Assembly (NCBI GenBank): GCA_963575645.1
Contig: OY754464.1
Span: 66,810,948-66,874,947, forward strand
Source of the DNA: Xanthostigma xanthostigma
Lineage: Eukaryota > Arthropoda > Insecta > Raphidioptera > Raphidiidae
Length of the DNA stretch: 64,000 nucleotides
Direction: 5' to 3'
Each line of letters opens with the position of its first letter. The stretch's first letter is position 1. Below the pieces are notes generated by a model that made no database searches, was not told where the DNA came from, and saw only the letters and a list, made by a program, of their open reading frames with translations. The position numbers and the translations under genes were made by a program. This document shows positions 10,390 to 22,456 of the stretch, piece after piece.

Positions 10390-12110
10390 TTAGTAGTTGA
10401 TGTATTTTAAGGCTTATACTGTGTAATTATGTGTTATCTAACAACTCTAGAAAACATTAAGAGCACTAGATATCTTATTGTAATATTCTTGACTTAAAAG
10501 AATAACGTTTTTTAACTAAAATATTTAATTCTTTATTCCATGAATCGCACGTTACAATTGACACAAATTATAATATTTAATACCAAAATCATTAGTTACA
10601 TAATCCAATATTATATTACTTAATATTTAATAGTTATCAAAACTAAATACATTACACTTATGTACTTCGATTTTTAGGATGTATAATCTTCGCTCTGCAT
10701 GAAAATCGATTTTTCTCGCTGTTTAGCTCGTATAGCAGGAGCCTATAGCCTGAACAATACTCCATAAGTATAAACATTTTTAATGAGGACCCCTTAATTA
10801 AATTGTGAGTCACATCCATGTTTATGATGTTTTAATTATTAACTTTTTTCAAACACTGTTTACAAACGACAATATATACTGTAACACTAGTCAGTACTGC
10901 CATAAGCCGTGCGTCGTGTATGTACTGAGTCAAAGCCGTCAAAGGTGTTGACTGAGTGAGATAGATTCAGTACACACTTCTAGCATATGACAGTAATATA
11001 TGCTTATTTGTAGTAATGTGCTGACGGTAAACGCAGCTCAAATAACATACTATAACTTTTGGATCAGGAGTTGTACTATGTACACCGGAAGTATCTGATG
11101 ATGACGTTTCATGTGCTGCTTCGGAGCACACAAGAAAGTCTTCCACACAGAACACACACGAGTTTTGTGATTTGCCAGTGGTTGTTAAACTTTAGCGTTG
11201 CTTGTATAACTGTTACACTATTTTCTAACATCAAATATTGGTTAAATATATAAAATATAATTCGTTATAAATCTATAAAGTACCTAAGATTTTGGTTGTT
11301 CTGCAGCTCTGACAAACCGCCACTACTAATTATTATTGAATTTATAATGTTTCGTTGAAATCCACAGGACATGTTTATGGTGCGTGTATAAAGTTCTACC
11401 TTTGTGTTTGGAAGCCCTTTAGTACGTGGATCAAAGCTATATACTAGTGACTAGCCTATTCTTGGAGTTGAGGAGCCCTATATGCGTTTACCAAATTTAA
11501 TCGAAATCGGATTATGGATTTGATTTTAACATGGCGGAACAGATAGAAACATAACAGTCCTTTACAGTTTTGTGACTTGTATTGGTTTATCGAGAAGAAT
11601 TATTTTTTTACTTTATATGAAAAGTTTGAACTTTAAAGTTGTAACGTCTATTTCAGAAACGGTACAGCTGCAGCTGAAAGAATTCTTTAATAATGTGAGA
11701 GAAACCTTGATCACTCAAACTGAACAGACAGATTTTTAGAGGTCACATTCCTCACACGTATTCTCTGTTTACAAAATCAAATAAACTATGCTTTAAAGAG
11801 TTAATTGATTTTTTTTATTTTCTCAATGTATCATTGATTTTTATTTAAATGACCGCTGGCCATTTTATAGACTTAGAACTGTTTTTTTCAATCAAAGCCG
11901 ATTAAAAAAACAAAGTTTGTTGAATTTTTCGTTACCATTTGAGCATATTTATAAATAAATTTCAACAGACGAATGGAAAAAAACTGTTAACCGCAATAGT
12001 CGATTAATATATACAGGTGTCCAAATTTGCAACTCTCAAACTTTCCAAAGTTTGGAAACTTGTTTTAAAGATTCACACCTGTTACCAGTTGTCTATCTTT
12101 TGATTGAGTC
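10390..12110. other. Mostly unrecognised; two dispersed repeat fragments
   Basis: The stretch 10790-10875 is an inverted, diverged copy of 25305-25400 (shared CATGGATGTGA and CACAATTTAATTA). The stretch 11215-11330 is a copy of a repeat also found at 35596-35720 and, inverted, at 22040-22100. The core shared by all three is AAGATTTTGGTTGTT followed by CAGCTCT. The remainder shows nothing I can name. Confidence 0.45.
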
Positions 12111-12116
12111 CTATAT

Positions 12117-12490
12117 AATAATAATAATAAGTTCCTCTAACCCCTAAGTGGAGCATAGGGCCTCTACAAAAATTTTAAATCTAGTCCTATCTTTTCCATA
12201 ACTTCTTTACGAACAGTTCTTCTCCAGATCTTCCTCTTTTTCGGTATTCCTGTGGGTTCCAGTCCAAGGCTCTCTTCGCTATGTCGTCATCTGTCTTTCG
12301 TAGCGTGTGTCCTATCTAATTCCATTTCCTACGTTTTATAACTATACAGATTTGTTCAAGACATGCACGTTTCCAAAATTCGTTGTTCGGGACGTGTTCG
12401 TACCATTTCACCTTGAAGATTTGCATTTTAGTTGTTATGGCTTTCGTCACTTTCCAGGTTTCAGATCCATATAGACGGACCGATTTTGAT
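12117..12490 (-). pseudogene. LINE endonuclease-reverse transcriptase C-terminus
   Basis: The minus strand reads RRKWN.IGHTLRKTDDDIAKRAL, DWNPQEYRKRK and WRRTVRKE. These match the 'RRKWRWIGHTLR...ALDWNPQGKRRRGRP...WRRTV' tail found in many insect and flatworm non-LTR elements. The 3' UTR ends in (TTA)n at 12117-12130, as expected of a LINE 3' terminus. Only the extreme C-terminus survives, with a stop inside. The exact clade is uncertain. Confidence 0.7.
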
Positions 12491-12776
12491 TCCTATATAC
12501 GTGTACCAAATTTCATTGGAATCGGACTAGGAGTTTCATCTTTATAAGTCACGAAGTAGAGTAGATATTTGTAAAATTCGTGTATGTTCTTGAGTTAATA
12601 CCTAACTTAAATTGATTAAATCAAAATTAATATTTTTTACTAAATTTTGTAATAAATGTTAGGTTCCTCCTGTTAAATTCCAAAAAATATGTTGTGTGAC
12701 TATATATTTTATTTTATAATTTATCTGTATATTTTATTGACGAATTTATATCCTAAATAGGATCCATAATAATAAA

Positions 12777-13030
12777 CTCTATTTCTATTATGAGTATTTG
12801 GAAAGAATTCCGTGGCATAAGGATCGAAAATGAAGCATACTGAGACTTTTTTAAACTTGCATTTAATACTAACGTTTTGATACGTTTTGTATTATTAAAT
12901 GCAAGTTTAAAAAAGTCTCAGTATTGCTTCATTTTCGATCCTTATGCCACGGAATTCTTTCCAAATACTCATCAATGGATCACAGTTACTCTATTTATTG
13001 AATAGAGTCAATCTTCATCTCTATTTCTAT
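12777..13030. mobile_element. Foldback element F12 with 12-bp target duplication
   Basis: CTCTATTTCTAT is repeated at 12777-12788 and 13019-13030. The insert is a palindrome with 80-bp arms (GAGTATTTGGAAAGAATTCC / complement). The centre contains two opposed ACGTTTTG motifs, which look like worn versions of the CGAAACGT core of the other foldbacks. The long duplication again argues against a cut-and-paste DNA element. Confidence 0.75.
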
Positions 13031-13604
13031 CTTAACGGCCTCTCGGGTCGGGGGTCCCCTCAGGTCAGGGGCCCGTGACATTTTGCGCGTTCTGTCACCC
13101 TATTGTTACGCCACTGGGTATTTGATAACACAAGAAAGTTCGACCGACTATCACTCTACTTAACGTCAGAAATCAAGATAGAGCTGGTCATATTGATAGA
13201 CTTTTTGCGACAATTGTAAAAGAGTTATACGTCACCCTACGACTTTTTTAATCAGAATTTCATTGTGAACGTGGCGAATAGAGACTCCCGAGTGGGATGT
13301 GTTTAATTTAGGTGGCTACACTGACATTTTTGTAAGACCTTCAGCAACTCCGTTGTTCGACCGTAACCCTATTGTGTATCTTAACTCTCAGTGTTTATAC
13401 AGGGCCGGTTCTTCATTTTCATAAATTAATAGACGTCCTATAAGTATGGCGTCTATTAATCTGTCGTGGGTGGAAATGTATTTCGTTTGCGGTCCGGCGT
13501 CTGAACTAATAGCTTTGAGAAAATTCTACCAGATTTGCTTCTAAACTAATAGCTTTTGGCAAATTTTATCAGATGCCGCTACTTGGTACTAAAACAGTTT
13601 TACC

Positions 13605-13900
13605 ATTCCAACCTACAAGTGGGGAATGGTATTACTAGTTTAGATCAAAACTCACTTTTCAGAAATTTTACAATATTTATTCGTCAATAAATAAAATTAG
13701 GTATCGAACAATTTTTCAGACAATATATTAACAAAATATATAATTAATACATTGTTCGGAGGATGCGAAGATCTACTACAGAAATAATCTTGTGAAGTAT
13801 GAAGGATCATTTCTGTAGTGGATTTTCGCATCCTCCGAACAATGTTTTAATTATATATTTTGTTTATATATTATCTGAAAACGGGCTAGATATTCATCAT
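13605..13900. mobile_element. Hairpin repeat and decayed foldback F10
   Basis: 13605-13637 holds the hairpin ACCATTCC..GGAATGGT, also seen at 35545-35573 and 38160-38193. Beyond it, 13660-13890 is an inverted repeat whose arms share AATTTTTCAGACAATATATT with foldbacks F7-F9. Its centre (GTTCGGAGGATGCGA) has lost the CGAAACG core. I read it as an old member of the F7-F9 family. Confidence 0.55.
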
Positions 13901-14214
13901 ACTGCAACTGGGAAGCTGGTCGTATGGACCTCAATGGTCGCACTTGTAGACTCGTAATACACAACCCATCTCACGGCCTGTCATTTTTATTTGTATTGAT
14001 GTGCTGATTGCTTCCAATATCGTATGTGGGCGGACTGGAAAGCCAGTCCTGTTCAGACGCCACCCCGTTGCCTACTAAACAAGTATGAATTTGCATTTAG
14101 ATTGGTAAACAGCGGTTCTTGTGTTTGTTATTACGTCATAATATCGACACTGAGTGTCATTTCGTTCTACAGTATTTCCTCTAACCGTAATTGTTCGTCG
14201 GACGTAAGAATCCA

Positions 14215-14325
14215 ACCGTGAATGACGTCATTGTGTACTTCCGTTTTGATTTTGTGACGTCATTTCTGTCGCCAACTATAAATGTAGGTACTCTTTTTAT
14301 CGCCATATTCGCCGAACGTAAGTAA
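14215..14325 (+). promoter_or_regulatory. Candidate promoter with two CRE palindromes
   Basis: Two perfect TGACGTCA sites lie at 14223-14230 and 14255-14262. CTATAAAT follows at 14276-14283 and a GTAAGT splice-donor-like hexamer at 14318. Paired CREB/ATF sites ahead of a TATA box fit a promoter with a short first exon. No coding frame follows, so it could equally be an element's own promoter. Confidence 0.35.
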
Positions 14326-14639
14326 TTATTTATTCGGTTCATTTGTTCTTCAGGTAGCTATTCCTCCGAATAAATAGCGAGAATTCAATTCACCAAGCAT
14401 AATTATTAGTATGCTATGAAATTAATGCCAATAAATAACTACCATTTGTCATTTTATTTTAAATTTAAATTAACTGAATGTCTCCATAATAAATTATTAA
14501 AAAATTACATATTATAAATGAAATACATAATATTACCAATGCTAAGTTATTCTTTAAGGTATTTATCATTTTTATTAATGTAATTTATTATTTATGTATT
14601 TATTGTATTTTAATTTATATTATGTATTTTTTGTAGAGC

Positions 14640-14669
14640 CTGAGGAAGTTTAATATATAAAACGAAACG
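14640..14669 (+). ncRNA. Hammerhead-like core, solo copy
   Basis: CTGAGGA, a weak stem GTTT..AAAC and GAAACG occur in the order expected for hammerhead boxes 1 and 2. It stands alone, without an opposed arm. It is probably a fragment of the same kind of element as F1-F12. No cleavage-site box was identified. Confidence 0.35.
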
Positions 14670-15136
14670 TTGCGATTAAAAATTATTGATCTATTTATCC
14701 TCTGAAAAATAATATTATAAGCATAATTATGTTTGCAGCAGGTATAATTCTATTCTGTCTTACTTCTAGGGTATAAATATGTATTTGTCTGATAACATAA
14801 TAATGGCTGCCACATAGATCATAATAGCTAACCTATAAACGTGGAATATTATATCTACAGTTTTCTCTTGTGAATTTATTTATGTGTTGTTTATTAACCT
14901 TTTATGAAGTGTATAGTTGTAAAATATTAAAGTTAAGTAGGGGAAGTTTTGTGTACCTACAATTGGGTAAGAATAAAACATTATTTTGTGAAACTTTTTT
15001 GTGACATTTACACTAAAGCCATCGATCGTATTTTTGGGTGAACGTTAAAATATACTTTAACTAACTTTTATACCTGATAATTTGCTTGGTGAATTGAAAG
15101 TAAATTTAATTCTAACGAATAAATTTGTTCCATGTT

Positions 15137-15456
15137 TAGTAACTTCTATATAAAGTATTGTTGATCCAATAGAATATTAAGATGAAGGAGGGTTTTTGGT
15201 TGAGGATCATAAAATAAGCTTTACCAGTGTTTCGCTAGTGGCCAACGTTTCGAACAACAAAAACATCTTTTGAACAAGGTTTCTTTTTACATTAAAAATT
15301 GTGATACAATATGTTCTAAATTATATACATATATACATGTTCATAGGCCTTGAAGATGAAAATAAATTTTTCGAAACGTTGGCCACTAGCGAAACACTGG
15401 TAAAGCTTATTTTATGATCCTCAACCAAAACCTTACTTCATCTTAGTAACTTCTAT
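15137..15456. mobile_element. Foldback element F4 with 14-bp target duplication
   Basis: TTAGTAACTTCTAT flanks the insert (about 15136-15149 and 15443-15456). A unique left tail (TTGTTGATCCAATAGAAT) precedes a palindrome whose arms read GGTTGAGGATCATAAA..AAGCTTTACC. On the plus strand, 15349-15378 holds TTGAAGAT-GAAAATAAATTTTTC-GAAACG, a stem flanked by hammerhead-like boxes. It is a sister of F5: the unique tail of F4 matches the opposite flank of F5. Confidence 0.85.
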
Positions 15457-15843
15457 CTTTAATAGTCTTCGGTGAATATGGGCATTAGACGACTTCATAA
15501 CGAGTTTAAAAATTTATTGGTTGTTTTTTGTTGACTAACCTAGATACATTCTGTAAGTGAACTCACATCCCTGAAAAAATCAACGTTCATTGAAGTAAAA
15601 ACATATAAAAATTTCAACGGGATAAAGAAAACTTGACTTTAATTAAAACAAGTTTCATTGTATAAATATGAAAAATGTTACGAACTAATAAAGTGTAGGT
15701 GCAGCATATTTTTAATACATACAACGCCCTTGGATTGTCGATGGAATTTGGAGCAAGTTACGTATTTTGGACTATAAAAAACTTGGACTTGTCCTAATTA
15801 TATACCCAAGTCTTTAACCGCATTAAAAAAGAGGTTGTCAATT

Positions 15844-16289
15844 TTTTGACGTGATAACGTCTTATAAATTGATGAAACACCGCCAGCACACACGAAAAAG
15901 AGTAACGTTCCGCAAGCGAGAGCGCGATATAAGCGATAGAGATGCACGATCGGCCCAAGCCGCATTTCTCCCTCTTCTCGCGTGACGTCAGAGAGTAATG
16001 TGCGTTCAACATTTTTTTCGGCTGTTCCAGCGAAAGCTACATCTGACAGATGGCCTAGATAAATTATACGGTTTGTTAACAAAATATATAATATATATAC
16101 ATTCTTTTAAATGTCTTTTATAATTGCTTAAAAATATGTATTTTGCTTTGGTTGATCAAATTATTAGTCGGTAAAAATATAGTTTGACAGCTTCTTAAAT
16201 TTAGGTTATGTATTATTAAATATGATATTCGAGCGGAATACGTTATCACGTAAAACTATTGTCCGTAAACCGACTTAACAGACAACCAT
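15844..16289 (-). mobile_element. K-family element, copy K3 (446 bp)
   Basis: In minus orientation it starts TGGTTGTCTGT at 16289 and ends TCACGTCAAAA at 15844. Its inside includes GATGCACGATCGGCCCAAG, shared with K5, and a GC-richer stretch not present in the short copies. The two overlapping open frames at 15794-16082 are accidental. Confidence 0.85.
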
Positions 16290-16690
16290 TTTTTTTTTAA
16301 AACTAAAAAAATCGCTGTTGGACAAAATCTTTTTATTTAAAAATCTTGTTTTTACTTTTTAGTCCACATTGCATAGAAGAGTGTTTTTTTTAAACTATAA
16401 TTTTATTTAAATGACAGCCCTGCTCAATAAATACTTATAGGTTATGTATATCTTTATGCGGTTGTTAACCTAACCTAAACGAGTCTAACGATGTCTCTGA
16501 TGTGACGGAGCACTTATAAGTCCTTCAAGTAATTTCCTGAGAAGACAACTAATGGTCGGCAAATACCGGATTTCCTATTGCCGCTTAGCGGGTGGTTCGA
16601 ATTCGATGCAAGACTATCAGATTGTACTGGATGTGTAATTTTGGAACGTGCCTTTAATCTATACGTATAAAGTAGACCAAAGTCTAGACT

Positions 16691-17033
16691 TATTGCACAT
16701 ACCGCTGAGCTAGCGGTATGTGCTCTATTATCGCGTTGTGCTTCAGAGCTGACTTTCGTTCATACAAGAAGTTATATCAAAGTTTATTTACACGAAATCC
16801 ATTCAAATTGTATAGCTTTTTAAAAAGAGGAGATTTTGTTCTATAAAACGGAACCATTTTTAAATTTATTCAGGTTCATAATTAGTCCTAAAATGGTAAT
16901 TGAAAATCTCGAATAGCAGTTATCGGTTGGTCAGTGGTCTGTACGTATATACGTACGTCATAGCTCTACAGATCGCAATTTTTGGTCAGATCGCCTTGGT
17001 TTATATTTTATTCACTTTGTTTACTATCAGAGT
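16691..17033 (+). repeat. Dispersed repeat, copy 1 (partner at 63650)
   Basis: It begins with a perfect hairpin GCACATACCGCT-AGCGGTATGTGC. It continues with CAGAGCTGACTTTCGTTCAT and ends TTTGTTTACTATCAGA. The same order is found in direct orientation at 63650-64000, with roughly four-fifths identity by eye. A short GTAC-type array lies at 16940-16960 and is longer in the second copy. The class is unknown. Confidence 0.7.
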
Positions 17034-17188
17034 AGAACCCTATTTAAATTCAGTGAAATGCGTCCAGTAGTTTATTTTTATAAAAAGTTTTTATTCAACA
17101 CGCGTGAGTAATATATAATTTCGGGGCCCTGCTAAATTAGGGAGAAATAATAAATTACTTCATGTTGACGCGTAGAGTGTTAATAATG

Positions 17189-17316
17189 AGCCGAAACTGT
17201 ACGATAATGTATTATTGCATAGTTTCTAGGCCAATAAGAACACGGGAGCGAGCCGAAACTGTACGGTAATGAATTATTACTGCATAGTTTCTGGATCAAT
17301 AGGAACGCGGTAGCGA
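17189..17316 (+). repeat. Two-copy tandem repeat (about 64 bp)
   Basis: GAGCCGAAACTGTACG, a short AT spacer, GCATAGTTTCT and CCAATAAGAAC occur twice in a row with small differences. I see no further copies. Confidence 0.7.
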
Positions 17317-17470
17317 TTTGTATATATGAAAACAGCATCGCAATTCAGCGAAAGTCAGGGCCATCTTGTGTGCATTGAGGGCGGTGGGTACGTCAATCAA
17401 TGAAGTGATTTATTATTTTTCCCTCTTTTATCAGGACCCCGATTACATATTACTCTTGCTAGTTGAATAA

Positions 17471-17586
17471 AGTATTATGTGCGACCATTGATCGAAGGAG
17501 ACTATTCCACTCGCGTGTTACCGCACTCGCTACGCTCGTGCGGCAAATGGAATCTTCTCCTTCTCTCACTAGTCGCACAATATACT
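17471..17586. repeat. 116-bp foldback with GC-rich central hairpin
   Basis: Arms AGTATTATGTGCGAC and GTCGCACAATATACT enclose GAAGGAGA / TCTCCTTC-type pairs and a central CCGCAC..GTGCGG stem. It is imperfect but continuous pairing. No coding sequence or duplication was recognised. Confidence 0.6.
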
Positions 17587-17597
17587 ATATTATTTAA

Positions 17598-17834
17598 TTA
17601 TTTTTTGACAGCTAATAGTTTGAAAAAACAATATAATAATATTATATAAGTGTGTAAATAGTAATCGTCAGCATATAGTATCGATTTACAAGGCATATTT
17701 TTTGCCAGGTCATTTACATAAATTAAGAAGAGTAGCGCGGTTAGTATAGATTCATGATCATTTTCAGATAATACATGCATATAGAGGTGAAGCTGGCAAA
17801 ATCGTGTTAAAAAGAATGTAACCAAAGTGAACAA
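17598..17834 (-). pseudogene. LINE reverse transcriptase palm fragment
   Basis: The frame contains LLFLIYVNDLAKNMPC, then SILYADDYY. This matches the 'GPLLFLIYINDL...FADD' block of non-LTR reverse transcriptases. YADD carries the two catalytic aspartates, so the core motif is intact, but the domain on either side is gone. It is a small degraded piece, with no neighbouring LINE sequence identified. Confidence 0.75.
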
Positions 17835-18295
17835 TCAGAATAATCGTGCAAAAACAATTGAGATTTTTGTTATGGAGTTTTCAGTTGTAACGATATAAAA
17901 GGGAAAGGTGATAAAGAAAAATTGTCTCCCATTTTTTATATTTTTTAGATAAAAGCCAAACGGTAAGCAGAATGTGTAATTTTTTTCACTGTTCACTTTT
18001 TATGAATGGGTGATTTATTTTTGGTGATTCATCTTTTATATGTCTGTCGTTTATTAATAATGTAGGTACGCTTGTGTACATACAGTTTCGAACTGTTCGG
18101 AAGCAGTCATTTTAAATTAAGTTTAAAGTACATCAATCTGAAACTAAAATCAATACTAATACAGTAGAACCATTCTTATTTGAGCAGCGGATTATTCATA
18201 ATATTTTGTCTACTTTGCATTCTTTGGGTTAAGAATTTACGAATTTCTCTCGTTAGTTCACGGGCACTATTTATAAATATCAAAATTTCAACTTC

Positions 18296-20634
18296 CTATT
18301 AATAGTAAATTTAAAGGATGGTGACAGAAATGATCAAGGAGCACTTGGTGGCAGAAATGCTCTCTTTCGTGTAGTCTGAGTCCGCTTAGTGGAGTAGGTG
18401 TCTAGCGCGTTGCGATACGATGCTGGGGCACTTAAAAAAAACGACAAAATTCAAAATTCCTTTACTAAATGGCGGAAATGACTTAAAGACATCTCGGGGA
18501 ACCTCCTAATTGCAGAAAAAATATTTTCTGCCAATTTACTTCTTGGAGAGACTTACAAAATCCTTTCAAGAAATAGAAAAAGAAATGTCAAAAGAAAATT
18601 TAATTTGAAGTTGAAACTTGGCGGAATGGTTGATTGGGTGGCCTGGAATACGAGAAAAAAATGTTGTGGCTCCAAGTGACCTCACTTTCTTTCGATGATT
18701 TTTCAAAATTTGCACAGGCAAAAATTCGAAAAATTTTCGATGGGGTACAGAAATTCTTACCAGGCTCCCTATTAGTACCCAAAAAGTCTGAAAAAAATAA
18801 TATCTGCCAATTTTGTCATTGCTAGATCATAATCTGCCAATTTAATGTATTTGTCATTAATGCTTTACCTGAATACCATGTTAAACTTTCCGAGAACGTT
18901 TTTGCAAGGTCGATTTTGGCAGAAAACTGTACCTCGGGATTCTTTACAAGAAAACGAACCGCTTGACCTCGGTTTCTCTCAAAGAGCTTTTTTTTTAAAT
19001 TTTATTTTGTAATTATTTATTATACTGACTGTCCCTGTAATAGTTAAGTACGCGGTGACAAAAGTGCCTTGCAACTCCCAAACGGATGATAAGCACGTTT
19101 TTGTATAGTTCGAGTGTCGTTCTCGAAATCCGTGTTGTCGAGTAGGGGTCTGGCGTCCGGCGTTGAGCGGCTATAGTATTTTTTCCGAATTTTGCCCAGC
19201 GGTTCCAAAAATCATTTCCCAAACGGATGAAAATTACTGGAGGGCATCTACGCAAACCCCCAATTACCGGAAAAATATTTTCATCCGATTTGATATTTGC
19301 AAAGAGCTCTTCCAGAAGCTCTAAAAAAAATGGAAAAAAGGGGGGGAAAAAAATTTCCTCATTTGAACTTGAAATTTGGCAGGGAGATATAGTTCGTGCC
19401 TGAGAATATGTAAAAAAATTTTTTTTGCTCTATGTATCGCGATCGCTTTGTAACAATTTTCCAAAATTTAAATGGGCCAAATTTGATAAAGTAATTCCCA
19501 AATGGATGAAAATTTGCCCACAGGTTCTTTGACACCTACAGAACATCGAAAAATTATTTTCATCCAAATTTGTTGCGGTCAAGTCCAGATCATCCATAAT
19601 AATGCTCCGATATATTCATTATCACGGGAAACTGCAGGATCTGAATGTTCAATCTTTAATGTGGAAAGGCCGATTGCAATCAAATTGTGTATTATTGTCC
19701 TAAACATTGATGAGACTATTTTCCTCTGATTTGACGATTATGAAGGGAACACTCCGACTTTTGGACCGTGTGAACGCTCCAAGCGCATACTTCATCCACA
19801 AATTAGCTAGTATCTCTTTACTAGCGTTTGACTCGCTTTGCTCGTGAATTAAATTTGGTTATTATATAGGCCGATTGATACCAAAGTATATATGTATAGC
19901 CACATATTATCAAAAAATTTACGGAGAACTCCGGGATCAAAATCACGCGCGCTGGCGGGGTTTTTTGTTATTTGGCATAGTTTAGCCAGGCGCATTTTGG
20001 ATGAAAACTTTTTTTTCTAATAACATAAATAATAACCATTCATATCAGTCCGGTTGCATGCATGCGGCTGATGATTTTTTTCATTTCGGAGTCTGGGTCC
20101 ATTTAATTGTACTGCAGGCTACGGCAAGGATCAAATCGGATGAAAATATTTTTCCGGTAATTGGGGGTTTGCGTAGATGCCCTCCAGTAATTTTCATCCG
20201 TTTGGGAAATGATTTTTGGAACCGCTGGGCAAAATTCGGAAAAAATACTATAGCCGCTCAACGCCGGACGCCAGACCCCTACTCGACAACACGGATTTCG
20301 AGAACGACACTCGAACTATACAAAAACGTGCTTATCATCCGTTTGGGAGTTGCAAGGCACTTTTGTCACCGCGTACCTAACTATAAGGAGTAAATATTTT
20401 TTCTGTAATTAGGAGGTTACCCCAGATGCCTTTCAGTAATTTTCTGCCGTTTAGTAAAAGAAGTTTTGAATTTTGCTGTTTTTTTAAGTGCCTCAGCGTC
20501 GTATCGCAACGCGCTAGACCCCTACTCCACTAAGCGGATTTGTAGAGGGGGACTCAAACTACACGAAAGAGAACATTTCTGCCATCAAGTGCTCCTTGAC
20601 CATTTCTATCACCATCTACTTAACTATTAATAGT
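18296..20634. repeat. Large compound palindrome G1 (2.3 kb)
   Basis: The outer arms A (18296-18530 and 20400-20634) start from CTATTAATAGT and contain CAAGGAGCACTT and CTAGCGCGTTGCGATACGA. The inner arms B (about 19013-19290 and 20118-20395) are virtually identical to each other, coding the same 68 residues in opposite frames. The A arms are visibly diverged, with a 17-bp indel. The left half holds two homologous modules in direct order (18318 and 19052), so the layout is A-B-spacer-B'-A'. Open frames at 19013-19255 (-) and 20001-20393 (+) are arm sequence, not genes. The type of element is unknown. Confidence 0.8.
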
Positions 20635-21203
20635 GGATTGGATTGGGAAAAAAAGCTTTGAATCCGGTATGTCTCGAATCGAAAAATGTTTCCTCTATAA
20701 AAACTGTAGAGTCGAGCTCCCCCGGCATTTTGGTATAGTTTGTGACCGACTGTCGGAGAGGGCGGCGGGGGATATGTCTCTTCAAAGTTCCGGAAAACTC
20801 GTTTTTGCCCATAACTCGGCTATCATTATCGGGGAAAAAAAGCTCCTAGCTGCAATGGTTTTTTAAAAAATAGCATTTAATTTTACAAAATTACGCGCAG
20901 TAAAATGGCGATATCTCGTGAACGGGTTGTCTGATCCGAACCGGTCTGGAACGAGCTTACGCGGATTCTTTTTCTCTACAACTTTTATTGGAACTTTTTT
21001 CCCCCGATAATAATGGCCGAGTTATGGGGCAAAAACGGGTTCTCCGGAACTTTAAAGCGGCATATCTCCCGCCGCCTTCTTTGACAGTCGGTCACAAACT
21101 ATACCAAAATGTCGATGGAGCTCGACTCTACAGTTTTTGTAGGAAATTTTTTCGATTCGAGACCGGTTTGAAATTCCCAATCCACTCCACTATAATAACT
21201 TTC
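20624..21203. repeat. Palindrome G2 (560 bp), abutting G1
   Basis: Arms of about 230 bp (20632-20860 and 20980-21195) contain GGATTGGGAAA, ACTGTAGAGTCGAGCTC and TATAGTTTGTGACCGACTGTC. The outermost bases (TATTAATAGTGGATTGG) overlap the right edge of G1, so the two palindromes share a boundary. Two opposed open frames of 60-77 codons are by-products. Confidence 0.8.
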
Positions 21204-22450
21204 GTGTAAAATTATATTTTTGCAGTTTTTTTCTTTAAACAAAAAAAAAAAAAAACGGCTAAACCGACTATAGAATCATAATTGTGTTAACACTCTTCAA
21301 AGTTGATATCATTTGTTATTAGTCAAATATTATGTAGAATATACTTTTTTGCAGTTCTTTTGTTTAAATAAAGGAAACGAGTGAACCAATTTTGAAAAAA
21401 AATATTTCAGATCATATTGACCTTAATACTTTCGTGTTATCGACCTCGTTAGAAACCCTAACGAAGTCATATAATATTTTTTCGTGAGATTTCGTGCTAG
21501 AAAGAAATTACCACGTACGTACGTATGTAGACAGAGACACTTCTTTTCAAAAATACTAGAGTGACCTTGAAACACAAAAATAGGTTAAAAATTTTTATTT
21601 CTTTTTTCGAACCCATTACAATAACTTCGCAATATACTTAGAAGATAATAATAAAACTTTGGGCTTTTAAAAAACTTTGATAAATAAAGTTATCTGCAAT
21701 GGATAATTTTTGTAAATTATTATTAAACACAATATTGACAATTACAATATAATCGACTGTTGATAAAACATGCTTTTTATGACATAATAATATCCGTGTA
21801 GCGATAACCAACAAAAATGCATCAGTAAACGTGAAATAAAATCGATACATCAATACATATAAATAAGTTACGTATACAGTATATAGAACCTCTGTCAAAA
21901 TTATTTTTTTTGCAGAATGTTAGGATATTTTGTATGAAAGCGTGTTTCCAAAAATGTTTGTCTGTCTCTCCATTTGTACCGGTACCATTCAAAAACATCT
22001 GAACAGATGATTAAATTTATTTGTTTTGAATTAACGTCATCCCAGTGGGGTTTCCTTAATGAGCGCTGTAGAGCTGTAGAACAACCAAAATCTTAGATAC
22101 GGTGGACACAGTTATGTCCACTGTGAACACAGTTGTTGTGTGTTATTAAATAAAATGTAATTTTCAAAAGTATTTATTTAAAAAAAAAACTTTTGACTTC
22201 AAACACAGGCCCAGGAGACCCCACTCCCACTGGCACAATTTTACACATGTTTTGAACATTTTCGCTCCCATATACGTTTGCATCGCGCAGTTAGCGAAAA
22301 AAATTAGAGGGAACATTGCATATATGATGTACGACACCCGGTTTATGGCAGTAGTGATTAGTGTTAGGAGGTACCTCCGGTTAACCCTGCAGAACACCCA
22401 TTTAAAATCTTCACAAGCCGCCACTGTGATTAATCTGAACAAAAACTAAA
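21204..22450. other. Mostly unrecognised AT-rich stretch
   Basis: A short phrase (ACTTTCGTGT and TTTTTTGCAGTT) occurs twice, near 21190-21240 and 21345-21435. A fragment of the AAGATTTTGGTTGTT repeat lies inverted at 22040-22100. Short ORFs at 21638-21898 (-) and 22164-22442 (-) are low-complexity and show no motif. Confidence 0.4.
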
Positions 22451-22456
22451 ATCTGA

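Noticed and set aside
12777..13030. F12 as a DNA transposon MITE
   Set aside because: The 12-bp duplication is longer than expected for cut-and-paste families of this size, and the centre keeps ACGTTTTG motifs like the retroelement-type foldbacks.
16441..16500. Telomere-like AACCTAACCTAA
   Set aside because: Only about two units, with no array. Not telomeric.
20001..20393. 130-codon open frame, one of the longest in the window
   Set aside because: It is the right inner arm of palindrome G1. The same 68 residues are read on the other strand at 19013-19255. There is no motif, and the frame follows arm identity.
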